Assembly: GCA_024760905.1 (NCBI GenBank)
Contig: CM045735.1
Span: 25,918,249-25,982,248 of the forward strand
DNA length: 64,000 bases
DNA from: Plotosus lineatus
Lineage: Eukaryota; Chordata; Actinopteri; Siluriformes; Plotosidae
Direction: 5' to 3'
A program made the translations under genes and the position numbers. The notes beneath the pieces are model-generated. The model searched no databases. It was not told where the DNA came from and saw nothing but the letters and a program-made list of their open reading frames with translations. Of the stretch, positions 22,893-33,239 are shown in pieces (position 1 is the first letter of the stretch; each line of letters begins with the position of its first letter).

Positions 22893-23418
22893 CAGTGGTA
22901 CCTCATCTTACGATAGCCCGAGCAAACGAAAAATCCAGGTTACGAAAAATATTTTCCAAAATTTTTTGGCTCTGTATACGAAACAAGCTCTCCTTACGAA
23001 ATGCGCTTTCATTTCATGCAAACATTCAAACGCGCCATTCAAACAATGCACGAACGAGCTGCTCTCCATCGACTATCTCCCAACATCCCGCCTTGCTGGC
23101 CTCCCATTGGCAAGGAGAGATGACGCAGCTCCCTTGAGCAGCAGCTTGTTTCATGAGTTTTTCTGAATGTGCTCATTGCAACTTTATTTTTTGGCTCAGG
23201 CTTTTAACCTTGCATAAACATTTGTAAGATTATAACTCTGCTAAGATCAACATGAAGTAAGTACCTTAAAAGGTATGCTTTTTTTTTTTTTTAAGGGTAG
23301 TATTGGGGGCCTTGGAACGAATCACACGTTTTACAAGTAAAATGCGGTTCTACTTGAAAAATCCAGGTTACAAAAATGGCGCTGGAAGGGATTAATTTAG
23401 TAAGGTGCGGTACCACTG
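22893..23418. mobile_element. MITE with CAGTGGTACC termini
   Basis: 526 bp, CAGTGGTACCTCATCTTACG to GCGGTACCACTG, with TA at 22891-22892 and 23419-23420. The interior (CAAACGCGCCA, CATCCCGCC, GGGATGACGCAG-like) relates it to the MITE at 47872-48891. Nested in the hAT element. Confidence 0.92.
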
Positions 23419-24106
23419 TATTATGTTTTGTTGTACTGATGAATTTATAGAAATTCAGTAAAGAAATCGGCGGCACATCAGAGTTTACATACTTGCACAA
23501 CAGTGCTGACTTTTCAATGTCAATCACATGACATGACTCATCACAGGCGATTGAGTACAAAGATTGTTTCTCCCTCCTGCTGATTGGTTGCAGATAATGT
23601 GTACGCCTCTTTTTTTCTCCTTCGCGTACAAGTTATCAACGTGATTGCTTGATTTGCGAAGTAATTTTTTAAGTGTGGTTTTTAATGATTACTTAAGCCC
23701 TATGATGCCACTCAAATGCCCTGCATCTTCTCTAGCTTATGGTAAGGAACCTAAGCATTTTATTTATTCATAAATATTATCATGGTACAATATTAAAAAG
23801 TTTTTACTTAATCATTACAACATTTTTCTACATGATTTTTTATCCTTCCAGATTAGCAGAAAACCCGAAAGTTACTGGCACTTGATTCAAATTTAGCCAA
23901 TGGCTGAGAGCTTTTGTTTCTTCCTCCTGCTGATTGGTGGCAGATGGATGTGTACACCTCTTTTTTCTCCTTCATGCACATGTCATCAACGTGACTGCTT
24001 GAATTGTGAATTCATGTTTTTTAGTGTGTTTTTAATGATTATTTAAGCCCTATGTAACTCAAATGCCCTGAATCTTCTTTCGCTTCTGGTAAGGAGCCTA
24101 AGCGCT

Positions 24107-24440
24107 TTATTCATTAATAAATATTATCACAGTACAGTTTGAAGATGCAATCCACTTCTTAAATCTATTTTTGTGCTCCTCTAATTTCTCCACTAATACT
24201 GCAATCGCACTTTTTCTCTCAATCCCAGCTGGGTGGTCAGCTGCAAATTTAGCATGCCTTCTCTGGAAATGTCTTTCCAAATTACTCTTTTTGTTATTTG
24301 ACAGGTTCTCATTACAAAGCAAACATACAGGAAATCCTTTCGCATTGGCAATGAAAACAAATTATTCTGTCAATTCTTCCTTGAATCCTCTGCTCTCATC
24401 AGCTGTCTTTCACTTTTTTCCTTTGAGATCCATGGCCCAT
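24107..24440 (-). pseudogene. hAT transposase N-terminal (BED-type zinc finger) remnant
   Basis: The minus strand reads MDLKGKK and ADESRGFKEELTE, then a stop. It continues FVFIANAKGFPVCLLCNENL and SNNKKSNLERHFQRRHAKFA, then GIERKSAIAVLVEKLEEHKN. The C-x2-C and H-x4-H spacing (CLLC, HFQRRH) is a BED-like finger used by hAT transposases and domesticated relatives to bind DNA. The remainder of the transposase (RNase-H-like fold and dimerisation domain) is missing. It is a dead relic inside the element at 22578-24700. Confidence 0.75.
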
Positions 24441-24720
24441 GACATACCCCTGGTTTGTTTACAACAGCAACCTGCCTGGCAACGTGTCGTGAAATGTCGA
24501 ACTAATATTTTTAATACAAATCCTTTAAACTTTTGAAAATGTTAAGAATGTTTTTCAGGCTTGTCCTCCTACATAAATCCTCTTTTTAAAAAAACCCATG
24601 TTTTTCCATTTTAATACGTTTTTGAAAAAGCTCCAGGGAGCCATTAGGGTGACGCTAAAGAGCTGCGTGTGGCTCGAGAGCCATGGGTTGCCGACCCCTG
24701 GCCTATAATAATGTGAACTC

Positions 24721-25051
24721 CTCCAGATGGCTTCTTATACACGTGAAAGACATGGTCTCTCTCAAACAAATGCCTATCCTCAGATTTTCACTGAATTTAA
24801 GTTGGGAAGGTTTGTTGTTTACAAGACTCACATACACTTCTCCTGCTTAGCCACTAACCAAGCTCATGAGTAGGCCAATGCAGTTGTTCAAAGTGATTGT
24901 AAGGCCATTGGGGTGACTGAGGACCCTTCTGCACAGAGGAGATGGATGGTGTCTGCTGGCCCAGAAGTCAGTCATCTGGTCTCTCAATATGAGTCAGCAT
25001 TTCAGATCATAGTAACCAGTGAAGATATCAGACATCATGAACAGAACAACT
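24721..25051 (+). pseudogene. Decayed coding stretch of unidentified repeat or gene
   Basis: One plus-strand frame stays open for 110 codons with a single TAG at 24871-24873. It reads TNAYPQIFTEFKLGRFVVYK, THIHFSCLATNQAHE, stop, ANAVVQSDCKAIGVTEDPSA, QRRWMVSAGPEVSHLVSQYE, and ends with a TGA after RHHEQNN. The composition (Q-A-H-E, G-V-T-E-D-P-S-A, R-R-W-M-V) resembles proteins I have seen in many animal genomes next to mobile elements, with the pattern DQAHEQNN then GLTENPxALRRWMV. I cannot name the family, and no other part of it is evident nearby. Confidence 0.55.
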
Positions 25052-25129
25052 GAACAGACCAACACTGACTAGGTGCAGAAGTTATTTAGTATGTTGAACC
25101 ACGATGGTGGCGCATGAACAGCGTGATTC

Positions 25130-28100
25130 TCAGTGTGTCTTCAGATATTGCAAATTAGCAGTGATATCCCTGCTCATTTTGTGTCTGTTCATACAGAACA
25201 GCTTCTTTCTTCGATCAGACACCTGACAAGAGCCTCTGAATATTGGATTACAAAACTTAAACCGTTTTATCAGAAACCTTCATCTAATCCCAGAGCTCAG
25301 AAAAACACAGCTGGCCGGAAGTGCTTACAGGCAGTGGAGAGACAATAAACAAAGGCGAGGGAAACGAGGACGGCTAAGAGTTAAGCTAAAGCTCATACCA
25401 CACCAGCTTCCTTTACCCACCCTCTTCCTCGCTAATGTGAACAAAATGGATGAATTATGACTTTGGATCACAGCCAACAGGAGACTTATGGACTGTAATG
25501 TCATGATATTCATAGGAACGTGGCTTCACAGCAGAATACCCGACAACACTATCGAGCTAACTGGGTGCCACATTCTCCGGGTGGACAGAATAGCAGATAA
25601 CTCTGGCAAGACAAAAGGCTTGTGCATTTATGGATTGTGCATTTATGTCAACAAGGCTTGGTGTACAAACTGCCATTGTTGGAAGATGTTTCTCAGCAAA
25701 CCTAGAATTTATTATGGTCAGGTGCGGACCGTTCAATCTGCCAAAAAGTTTACTTCTACAACAATAAGGCGAAACTAACTACTGCTAAACTTACTAAACT
25801 TAATGCAGTCATTATCAAACAACAAACTGCACACCCAGAGTCTGAATTTTTTGTAGCGGGTGACTTTAACCACTCCAACCTCATGTCAGTACTTCCTAAA
25901 TTCAACCAACATTTCTCCTGCTACACAATAGGGGACAAAACCTTTGACCATGTCTATATTAACATCACTGGAACCTATATGGAAACCCACGCTCTCCCAC
26001 GTGGGACAGTCTGATCACCTTTCTTTGTTTCTCAGCCCCACGTACACACCACTCAGTAACTTTGTGAAGCTATCTGTGGAGACCATTAAGATACAGCCAG
26101 TAGGGTTAGACTCTATACTCCAGGACAGGTTTAATAATACAGATTGGAGTTATGTTTGCCTGTCAAGCCAAATGTGGCTGAAAAACAAACATTGACTCTT
26201 ACACTCACACAGTATTGGAACATATCAACACCACAACTGGCAGTGTTACCACGGAGAAACAGATCATCACACACCCTAATCAGAAGCCATAGATGAACAG
26301 GGAAGTGTGGCTTCTGCTGAAGGCACACAACAAAGCCTTCAGATCCTGAATGTACTGTAGGCCTGAAGAGGGCAATCAAAAAGACCAAGCATGATGACAA
26401 GCTGAAGGTGGATGAACACAGTGTCGATTCTAACACCAGATGCTACCATTTAGACTATCACCAATTACAAGTCCAACAACTCCACAACAACTACCATGAA
26501 TGTGTCCTTCCTCAATGAGCTGAATGACCTTTATTCTAATTTCAACAAGGACAAGACCATAAAAACTAACTAACTAACACCCATTGTGAAGTGCTTTGAG
26601 TGGAAATGGCTGTGGTGAATACTTTCTTCCAGAAGAGAGAGAGGAGCATAGGGTGACTTATAAAAGTGGAGGTAGGAGCACGCAGGTAGACTACATCTTG
26701 TGCAGGCGATGTAATTTAAAGGAAGTCAGTGACTGCAAAGTAGTAGCAGGTGAGAGTGTTGCCAAACAGCATAGGATGGTGGTGTGCAGGATGATGCTGA
26801 TGGTGAGGAAGGTGAAGAAGGCAAAGGCAGAGCAGAAGACAAAGTGGTGGAAGTTGAAAAAGGAAGTGTCGGGTTGTCTTCAAGGAGGAGTTGAAACAGG
26901 CTTTGGGTGGCCAGGAAGTGCTTCCAGATGACTGGACAACTACAGCTAATGTGATCAGGGAGACAGGTAGGAGAATACTTGGTGTGTCATCTGGAAGGAA
27001 AGTAGATAAGGAGACTTGGTGGTGGAATGAGGAAGTGCAGGAGTGTGTACAAAAGAAGAGGTTAGCGAAGAAGAAGTGGGACATAGAGAGGACCGAAGAG
27101 AGTAAACAGGAGTACAGGGAGACACAGCGTAAGACAAAGGTAGCAGTGTCAAAGGCCAAACAGAGTGCGTTTGATGACTTGTATGCTCGGTTGGAAAGTA
27201 AAGAGGGAGAAAATGATTTATACAGGTTGGCACAGCAGAGAAATAGAGATGGGAAGGACGTGCAGTAAGTTAGATTGATAAAGGACAGAGAGGGAAATGT
27301 ATTGACTGATGACAGAAGTGTGCTGGGAAGATGGAAAGAGTACTTTGAAGAGCTGATGAATGAGGAAAATGAGAGAGAAAAAAGAGTAGAAGTGGTGACT
27401 GTTGAGGACCAGGAAGTAGCAAAGATTAGTAAGGGTGAAGTGAGGAGGGCATTGAAGAGGATGAAGAATGGAAAGGCAGTTGGTCCTGATGACATACCGG
27501 TGGAGGTATGGAAGTGTCTAGGAGAGGTAGCAGTAGATTTTCTGACAAGAACATTTAACAAGGTCTTAGAGAGTGAGAGGATGCCAGATGAATGGAGGAG
27601 AAGTGTGCTGGTGCCCATTTTTAAGAACAAGGGAGACGTGCAGAGTTGTGGCAACTACAGAATGATAAAGTTGATGAGCCATACGATGAAGTTATGGGAA
27701 AGAATACTGGAAGCTAGACTAAGGGCAGAGGTCAGCATTTGTGAAACAACAGTTTGGTTTCATGCCAAGAAAGAGCACCACAGATGCAGTGTTTGCCTTG
27801 AGGATGTTAATGGAGAAGTACAGAGAAGGTCAGAGGGAGCTGCATTGTGCCTTTGTGGATCTGGAGAAAGCATATGACAGGGTGCCGAGAGAAGAACTGT
27901 GGTATTGCATGGGGAAGTCTGGAGTGGCAGAGAAGTATGTTAGAGTGGTGCAGGACATGTATGAGAGATGTAAGACAGTGGTGAGGTGTGCTGTCGGTGT
28001 GAACGAAGAGTTCAAGATGGAGGTGGGACTGCATCAAGGGTCAGCTCTCAGCCCCTTCTTGTTTGCTATGGTGATGGACAGGCTGACAGACGAGGTTAGA

Positions 28101-29310
28101 TAAGATTCCCCATGGACTATGATGTTTGCAGATGACATTGTGATCTGTAGTGAGAGCAGAGAACAAGTACAGGGAAATCTAGCGAGGTGGAGGTATGCCC
28201 TGGAAAGGAGGGGAATGAAGATTAGCCTCAGTAAGACAGAATACATGTGCATGAATGACAAGGACCCAAGAGGAATGGTGAAATTACAGGGAGCAGAGAT
28301 AAGAAAGGTGGAGGATTTTAAGTACTTAAGCTCAACAATCCAGAGCAATGGAGAGTGTGGAAAAGAGGTCAAGAAGCGTGTGCAGGCAGGTTGGAATGGT
28401 TGGAGAAAAGTGTCCGGTGTGATGTGTGATAGGAGGGTATCGGCAAGAATGATAGGAAAAGTGTACAAGACGGTGTTGAGGCCAACAATGTTGTATGGGT
28501 TAGAAACAGTGGCCCTGGGGAAAAGACAGGAGGCAGAGCTGGAGGTAGCAGAGATGAAAATGTTGAGGTTCTCTTTGGTAGTAACGAGGATGGATAGGAT
28601 TAGGAATGAGCACATCAGAGGGACAGCACATGTAAGACGTTTTGGAGACAAAGTCAGAGAGGCTAGATTGAGATGGTTTGGACATGTACAGAGGAGGGAT
28701 AGTGAGTATATTGGAAATAGGATGCTGAGGCTGGAACTACCAGGCAAAAGGCCTAGAGGAAGACCAAAGAGACGATTCATGGATGTGGTGAAGGAGGACA
28801 TGAAGGTCGTTGGTGTAAGAGAAGAAGATGCAAAGGATAGGGTGAGATGGAGGCAGATGATTCGCTGTGGCGACCCCTGAAGGGAAAAGCCGAAAGGAAA
28901 AGAAGAAGTGAAGTGCTTTGAGTAACTGGTCCTGGCACACTTCAAAGCAATGTCTGCCCCCACTAAACCCACACCAATTTTCTTACCAAAGCAACAGAAA
29001 TACAGAGGATGCCGTATCCACAGTGCTGCACTATGTGTACTCACATCTGGCCAACAAGAACCTGTAAGCAAGAATGCTGTTTGCTGACTTCAGCTCAGCA
29101 TTCAACATAGTCATTCCATCCAAGTTATCCACAAAACTTGATCTTGTAATCAATACCTCCGTCTGCAACTGGATTGTGGACATTCTATTAGGTAAGACCA
29201 CAAATGTTCCTCCACTATTACACTCAACATTGGCGCACCTCAAGGCTGTGTGCTGAGCCCGCTCCTCAACTGCCTCTTCACCCATGACTGCAGGCCTATG
29301 TATATATTCA
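25130..29310 (+). pseudogene. L2/CR1-group LINE, 3' truncated, split by an RTE
   Basis: The plus-strand ORF2 remnant reads RGRGKRGRLRVKLKLIPHQL, LPTLFLANVNKMDEL, CNVMIFIGTWLHSRIPDNTI, ELTGCHILRVDRIADNSGKT (AP endonuclease), with FFVAGDFNHSNLMSV in another frame near 25850. At 26586 the copy is interrupted by an RTE. It resumes at 28924 and gives [18 protein letters not shown] and [17 protein letters not shown] (RT palm, F-A-D-F-S-S-A-F block), then [14 protein letters not shown] text near 29230. It ends near 29310 without the rest of the RT. Many stops and frameshifts mark an old copy. Confidence 0.85.
26602..28907 (+). pseudogene. RTE-clade LINE, 5' truncated, with 16-bp target duplication
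   Basis: A 2306-bp copy flanked by GTGAAGTGCTTTGAGT at 26586-26601 and 28908-28923. It starts in the endonuclease (GNGCGEYFLPEERE, then VDYILCRRCNLKEVSDCK) and carries a full RT: GKAVGPDDIPVEVWKCLGE, QFGFMPRKSTTDAVFALRML, FVDLEKAYDRVPREELW, GLHQGSALSPFLFAMVMDRL, a TAA at 28101-28103, then MMFADDIVICSESREQVQGN. The last frame is open from 28119 to 28880 and ends VRWRQMIRCGDP. Other breaks are a TAA at 27266-27268, where the 11.6-kb copy has CAA, and a one-base insertion near 27741. The 3' tail is GAAAAGCCGAAAGGAAAAG then GAAGAA. Confidence 0.95.
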
Positions 29311-29639
29311 CATCATAGTGATCGGACTCATCAGCGAGTGGGTTCGATTGCAGCCATCTAGCAAACTGGTGGCCATATTGTATTGTTTTGTTTTGTTTTT
29401 TAAATGGGTACTATGCATATTTAAGAGTATGACCAGAAGCAAGTTGGCACCAATTTTGGTGCTTGCATCACAAAATGAAAGATTTCTACACCATTCTGCA
29501 GAAATAATAGTTTTGTGGTCTTTGTACTCTTTTGTTCCATTATCACTAACCTGTGGTTACCATCCAATTTTTCATGCCCCGTAATGGGGTGTCAAAGTTG
29601 ACTCCAGATAAGCATTTATTTCATGAATGTAGTGTACAG

Positions 29640-29951
29640 CAGGGGTCCTCAACCACCGGTCTGCGGCCTGGTATCGGTCCGCAGCTCAATTGGTTCCGGT
29701 CCGCAGAAGAAATAATCCATTATTTCCATTTTATTTATTATCTGTGTCTGAACAGTCTTTATTTTTGAAAATCTTTTATTTTGAAAAATGACCAGATTCT
29801 CTCGGTTACATGTCGGTCATTTGAGCGCTAAAATGTAACCCACAAGGGGACGGCACAGAGGCAAGTTGGACATGTTTCAAACAATAGCGGGGATTTTTGG
29901 TGAGACTGAGCCTCAGCCTTCATTCTTCCAGCTGGTGTACCATCACCTGTG

Positions 29952-29982
<31 letters not shown>

Positions 29983-30048
29983 AAGTTCAAGCTCTGCTTC
30001 CCAACAAACTTTATTTCAGCTGTTGAAAAAATAACATTTATGGAATGC

Positions 30049-30106
<58 letters not shown>

Positions 30107-30364
30107 CGTTATTATTAGTCCCCCAGTGCAGCTAACTGGGTTATCAAAGGCGGGCCATGTTTCTCACTGTCTATGGTGAGAGGCAAGTAAAAGAACCATT
30201 GCTGACTTTAGTAAAGAGTAGGCTGCAAAGCCGTCAGCGTGTTTCTGTTCCTTGCTAAAGGGTTGTGTCAGGAAGGGAATCCAACATAAAAACCTATGCC
30301 AAATCAAACGTGCGAAGCATTCGCTGTGACGACCCCTGAAAAAGGGAAAAAAACGAAAGGAAAT

Positions 30365-30405
<41 letters not shown>

Positions 30406-30437
30406 TATTATTATTATTATTATCATCATCAATAATG

Positions 30438-30487
<50 letters not shown>

Positions 30488-30624
30488 CTTTTATATTTTA
30501 AAATAAATTATATTTACAATATAAACAATCTATGAGACACCCCCCCCCCCCCCCCCCCCCCGGTCCACGGTAAAATTGTCAAACGTTGACTGGTCTGCGG
30601 TGATAAAAAGGTTGGGGACACCTG
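29640..30624. mobile_element. Non-autonomous hAT element
   Basis: The element starts CAGGGGTCCTCAACCACCGG and ends AAAGGTTGGGGACACCTG, with perfect 8-bp duplications GTGTACAG (29632-29639 and 30625-30632). The interior is dominated by (ATT)n and (ATA)n arrays (about 30050-30117 and 30366-30487), a poly-T run (29949-29979), a poly-C run near 30541-30562, and a SINE. Confidence 0.92.
30118..30366 (+). mobile_element. 5'-truncated tRNA SINE with RTE-type tail
   Basis: Begins at CCCCCAGTGCAGCTAACTG in the SINE body and runs through GCAAAGCCGTCAGCGTGTTT. It ends with CGCTGTGACGACCCCTGAAA and AACGAAAGGAAA, the RTE 3' tail. Inserted into an (ATT)n array that continues on both sides. Confidence 0.85.
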
Positions 30625-31008
30625 GTGTACAGTATAACTAATAAGCAAGCCAGCATGTGACTCCTTAAAGGAAGGTAGGAGCGTGAGAGCAATGCTAGTA
30701 CTGTATATATTATTATTACCTGGCATCAGCTTGTGAAAAGTGACATAGGAAAGAGAGAACAGGAAGAGTGTAAAGAATCAAAAGGTGATGATGGAACATT
30801 GTTGAAATGATTGTAAAGGACTGTATTGAAAAAACTCCAGGAAAAATACTGAAAATGAGCAGTGTTTTTAAGACATGTATGAACATGACAGAATTGACTA
30901 AGAGTACTATTTTATGATATGCATGCACTAGTCACAAATAGCTACATGCTGAGCATGCATAACTGTCCACAGGCCATAATTTCACACACCCGAACACACA
31001 ACGCCAAC

Positions 31009-31092
31009 CTGAAAGGAAAGAGGCACTCTTGATGAGACGGAGAGGGCCCTGTTCAGAAAAGGCCCGGCGAGGGCTGCACAGCTGAGAAAATC
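31009..31092 (-). CDS. fnip1: Folliculin-interacting protein exon (fourth visible exon)
   Basis: An 84-bp exon on the minus strand, with acceptor ggcaaag and donor gttggc. It reads [14 protein letters not shown], then [13 protein letters not shown], and ends one base into the next codon. This is the serine/arginine-rich segment that follows the FNIP N-terminal domain and precedes its middle domain, and I recognise [13 protein letters not shown] as strongly conserved in the family. The acceptor lacks a long pyrimidine tract, so the 5' edge is slightly less certain than the frame. From family knowledge I would expect a further phase 1-1 exon (a stretch like HSNPMDMPG) before the exon at 7287. 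I could not find it. Direct joining to 7287 would still be in frame. Confidence 0.85.
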
Positions 31093-31794
31093 CTTTGCCG
31101 GATAATGTCCACAGATGCCAAAAATGGGTAGCAGGTTGGGAGAAAATAGAGAGAATGACAAAGACAAAGAGAAAGAAATACATAAAAGCATATTAGTCAA
31201 GCAAAAAGACCAAGTCATGAGCGTACAACGCAACAGGAGCATACATTAACAGAGCTTCAACACAAAAAGAGATCTACAAAATATCAAGTTAACAGCAAAC
31301 ATTAAATAGTACTTCATTAATCATGTTTAACTGTAGTAGAAGGCTATATTTCCTCAATAATGAAACATAACTATGCCTGACCATAGTCGATCTTATACTT
31401 CTAGTATGGTGTCTTTAAATTTTACAGAAATAATAGGCGGTGTTGAAAGACAAAAACAATGTATAATATCCACATGATTTTATGCAACGTTATGCTACCA
31501 CATAACTGGCCAAATAAATAAGCTGGTGTAATGTATAATGTGGTCAGTTAGTGTATGCAGATCTATGAAATTATTTATACTATACTCACAGCATTAACAA
31601 GGAGCAGGGAAGTACAGTTATGTAATGGTTAGGACATATGCGTCACAGCAAGAAGGTTTCGGGTTCGAGGCTCATGCTCGGCAAAGGTGTTTCTGTTTAG
31701 GATTTGTATGTCCTCGTCATGCTTACATTGGATTCCTCCTAGTACTGTTTCCAAAGACATGCATATTAAGCTTACTGGCTGTTCCACATTGCCC

Positions 31795-31828
31795 ATGTGT
31801 GTGTGTGTGTGTGTGTGTTTGTGTGTGA
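31795..31828. repeat. (GT)n microsatellite
   Basis: Short GT array with a TTTGTG interruption. Confidence 0.9.
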
Positions 31829-31935
31829 ATGTTGGTCGTACGATGGTCTGGAAAGTGGTTCAGGGTGTACCTTGCATTTGAATGGATTTGGCTAAAAAAG
31901 ACTTTAGCCTTCACTGTGATCATAATACAATTAAG

Positions 31936-32236
31936 GTAAAAGGGCTTTTTACACCCAAGCCTAGCGGCTCATTGGGCTGGTGCTTATTCCCGGTTTCCAT
32001 AGTGTGAAGCGACCTGGAGTTCAACTCCTCCTGGATGGGATGATAAGCCATCACAGGTTACCTTCCCAGTATATTTTTACTGGTACCCATTTATACTGCT
32101 GGGTGAACAGAGGCACATTTGTGGTTGAGACCTTGCCCAGGGGTCTTAGCACAGTGGGGGTCTAACTGGGATTTGAACACACAACCTCCCAATCATGAGC
32201 CCAGCACTCTAACCACTACGCCACCGGCTCCACTAT
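31936..32236 (-). mobile_element. tRNA-derived SINE (second family), full length
   Basis: Flanked by the 14-bp duplication ATAATACAATTAAG (31922-31935 and 32237-32250). On the minus strand it starts GGAGCCGGTGGCGTAGTGGT (A box GGCGTAGTGG) with B box GTTCAAATCCC. The tail ends with AAAAAGCCCTTTTAC-like text. A sense copy of the same family lies at 54285-54578. Confidence 0.9.
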
Positions 32237-32718
32237 ATAATACAATTAAGCGGCTAATAAATGAGTGCCAGAATAAGTAACAACAAGCACTTTGCATGTC
32301 TTTAAATATACAAACAAACAGAATTAAACAAAGCACAAAAAGACTAAAAGTAGACCAGAAAGTTGTGCCATAAAATTTCAGTTTCTAATCAGCTAGAGGT
32401 CTGAAAATAACTGAAGCATAGTGTTGGGTAAATTATTGCACCTATAAAGTTAAAAAAAAAAAAAAAAAAAAAGAAAGAAAAATAAGAAAGAAAAAGAAAT
32501 ATCTGGTGCGGGCAAGAACATTTTCGGTGAGCACAAGAAAGTACATGAAACCTACCTGAGCGATTCCTGAACTTTATAAACATTATGAAGTGTTTCTGAA
32601 AGAAGAATGAAGACAAAAAATGTTGTTCTCTTCTTCTGAATGGAAAAATGTCAATTAAAAGACAACAAACTAAAGTGATGTCTAGAAGTCATGCAATTGC
32701 CATTAATATTTTCAAGAT

Positions 32719-33000
32719 CGGAGTAGAACCACTGCTCCTCCACGTTGAGAGTTGAAGTGGCTCACGCTTCTGATTAGAATGCCTCCCTGGTGTGGTGTTT
32801 CAGGCATGTCCAAACGGGAGGAGACCCTTGAGTTTACCCAGAACACGCTGCAGGGCCTATGTATCTTGGTTGATCTGGGAACACCTCAGTGACGCCCGGA
32901 AGAGCTGGAGGAAGTTGCCGGGGAGAGGAATGTGTGGACCTCCCTGCTAAGGCTGCTTCTCATATGACCCGACCCCGGATTAAATGGAAGATAATGATGA
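32719..33000 (+). mobile_element. LINE 3'-terminal fragment
   Basis: Resembles the common fish LINE 3' end that encodes a WRDYVS-like C-terminus. Visible here are CGGAAGAGCTGGAGGAAGTT, TGTGGACCTCCCTGCTAAGG and CCGACCCCGGATTAAATGG, followed by a short GATGAT tail. The 5' portion is missing. Clade not assigned. Confidence 0.65.
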
Positions 33001-33239
33001 TGATTTTCAAGATACAAACTGGATTCCAAAAATGCTGGGACACTATACAAATTGTGAATAAAAACTGAATGCAATGATGTGAAAGTGCCAAATTTCAATA
33101 TTGTATTCCGAATAGAACATAGATGTCAGGTCAAAAGTTTAAACTGAAAAAAAAAAAAGTATAATTTTAAAGAAAAATATGTTGATTTTAAATTTCACGG
33201 TGTCAACAAATATCAAAAAAGTTGGGACAAGGCCATTTT

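Larger units (their letters stand above)
22578..24700 (-). mobile_element. hAT element remnant with intact ends and 8-bp target duplication
   Basis: The element starts CAGGGGCCAACAACCC and ends GGGTTGCCGACCCCTG, with perfect 8-bp duplications GCCTATAA at 22570-22577 and 24701-24708. It keeps an N-terminal zinc-finger fragment of its transposase (24107-24440, minus) but no catalytic domain. A MITE at 22893-23418 is nested inside. Confidence 0.92.

Noticed and set aside
30716..30800. Candidate for the missing FNIP exon (minus strand, ending CTGATGCCAG/gtaata)
   Set aside because: The donor looks good, but the frame needed for phase 1-1 hits a stop, and the residues do not resemble the expected peptide.
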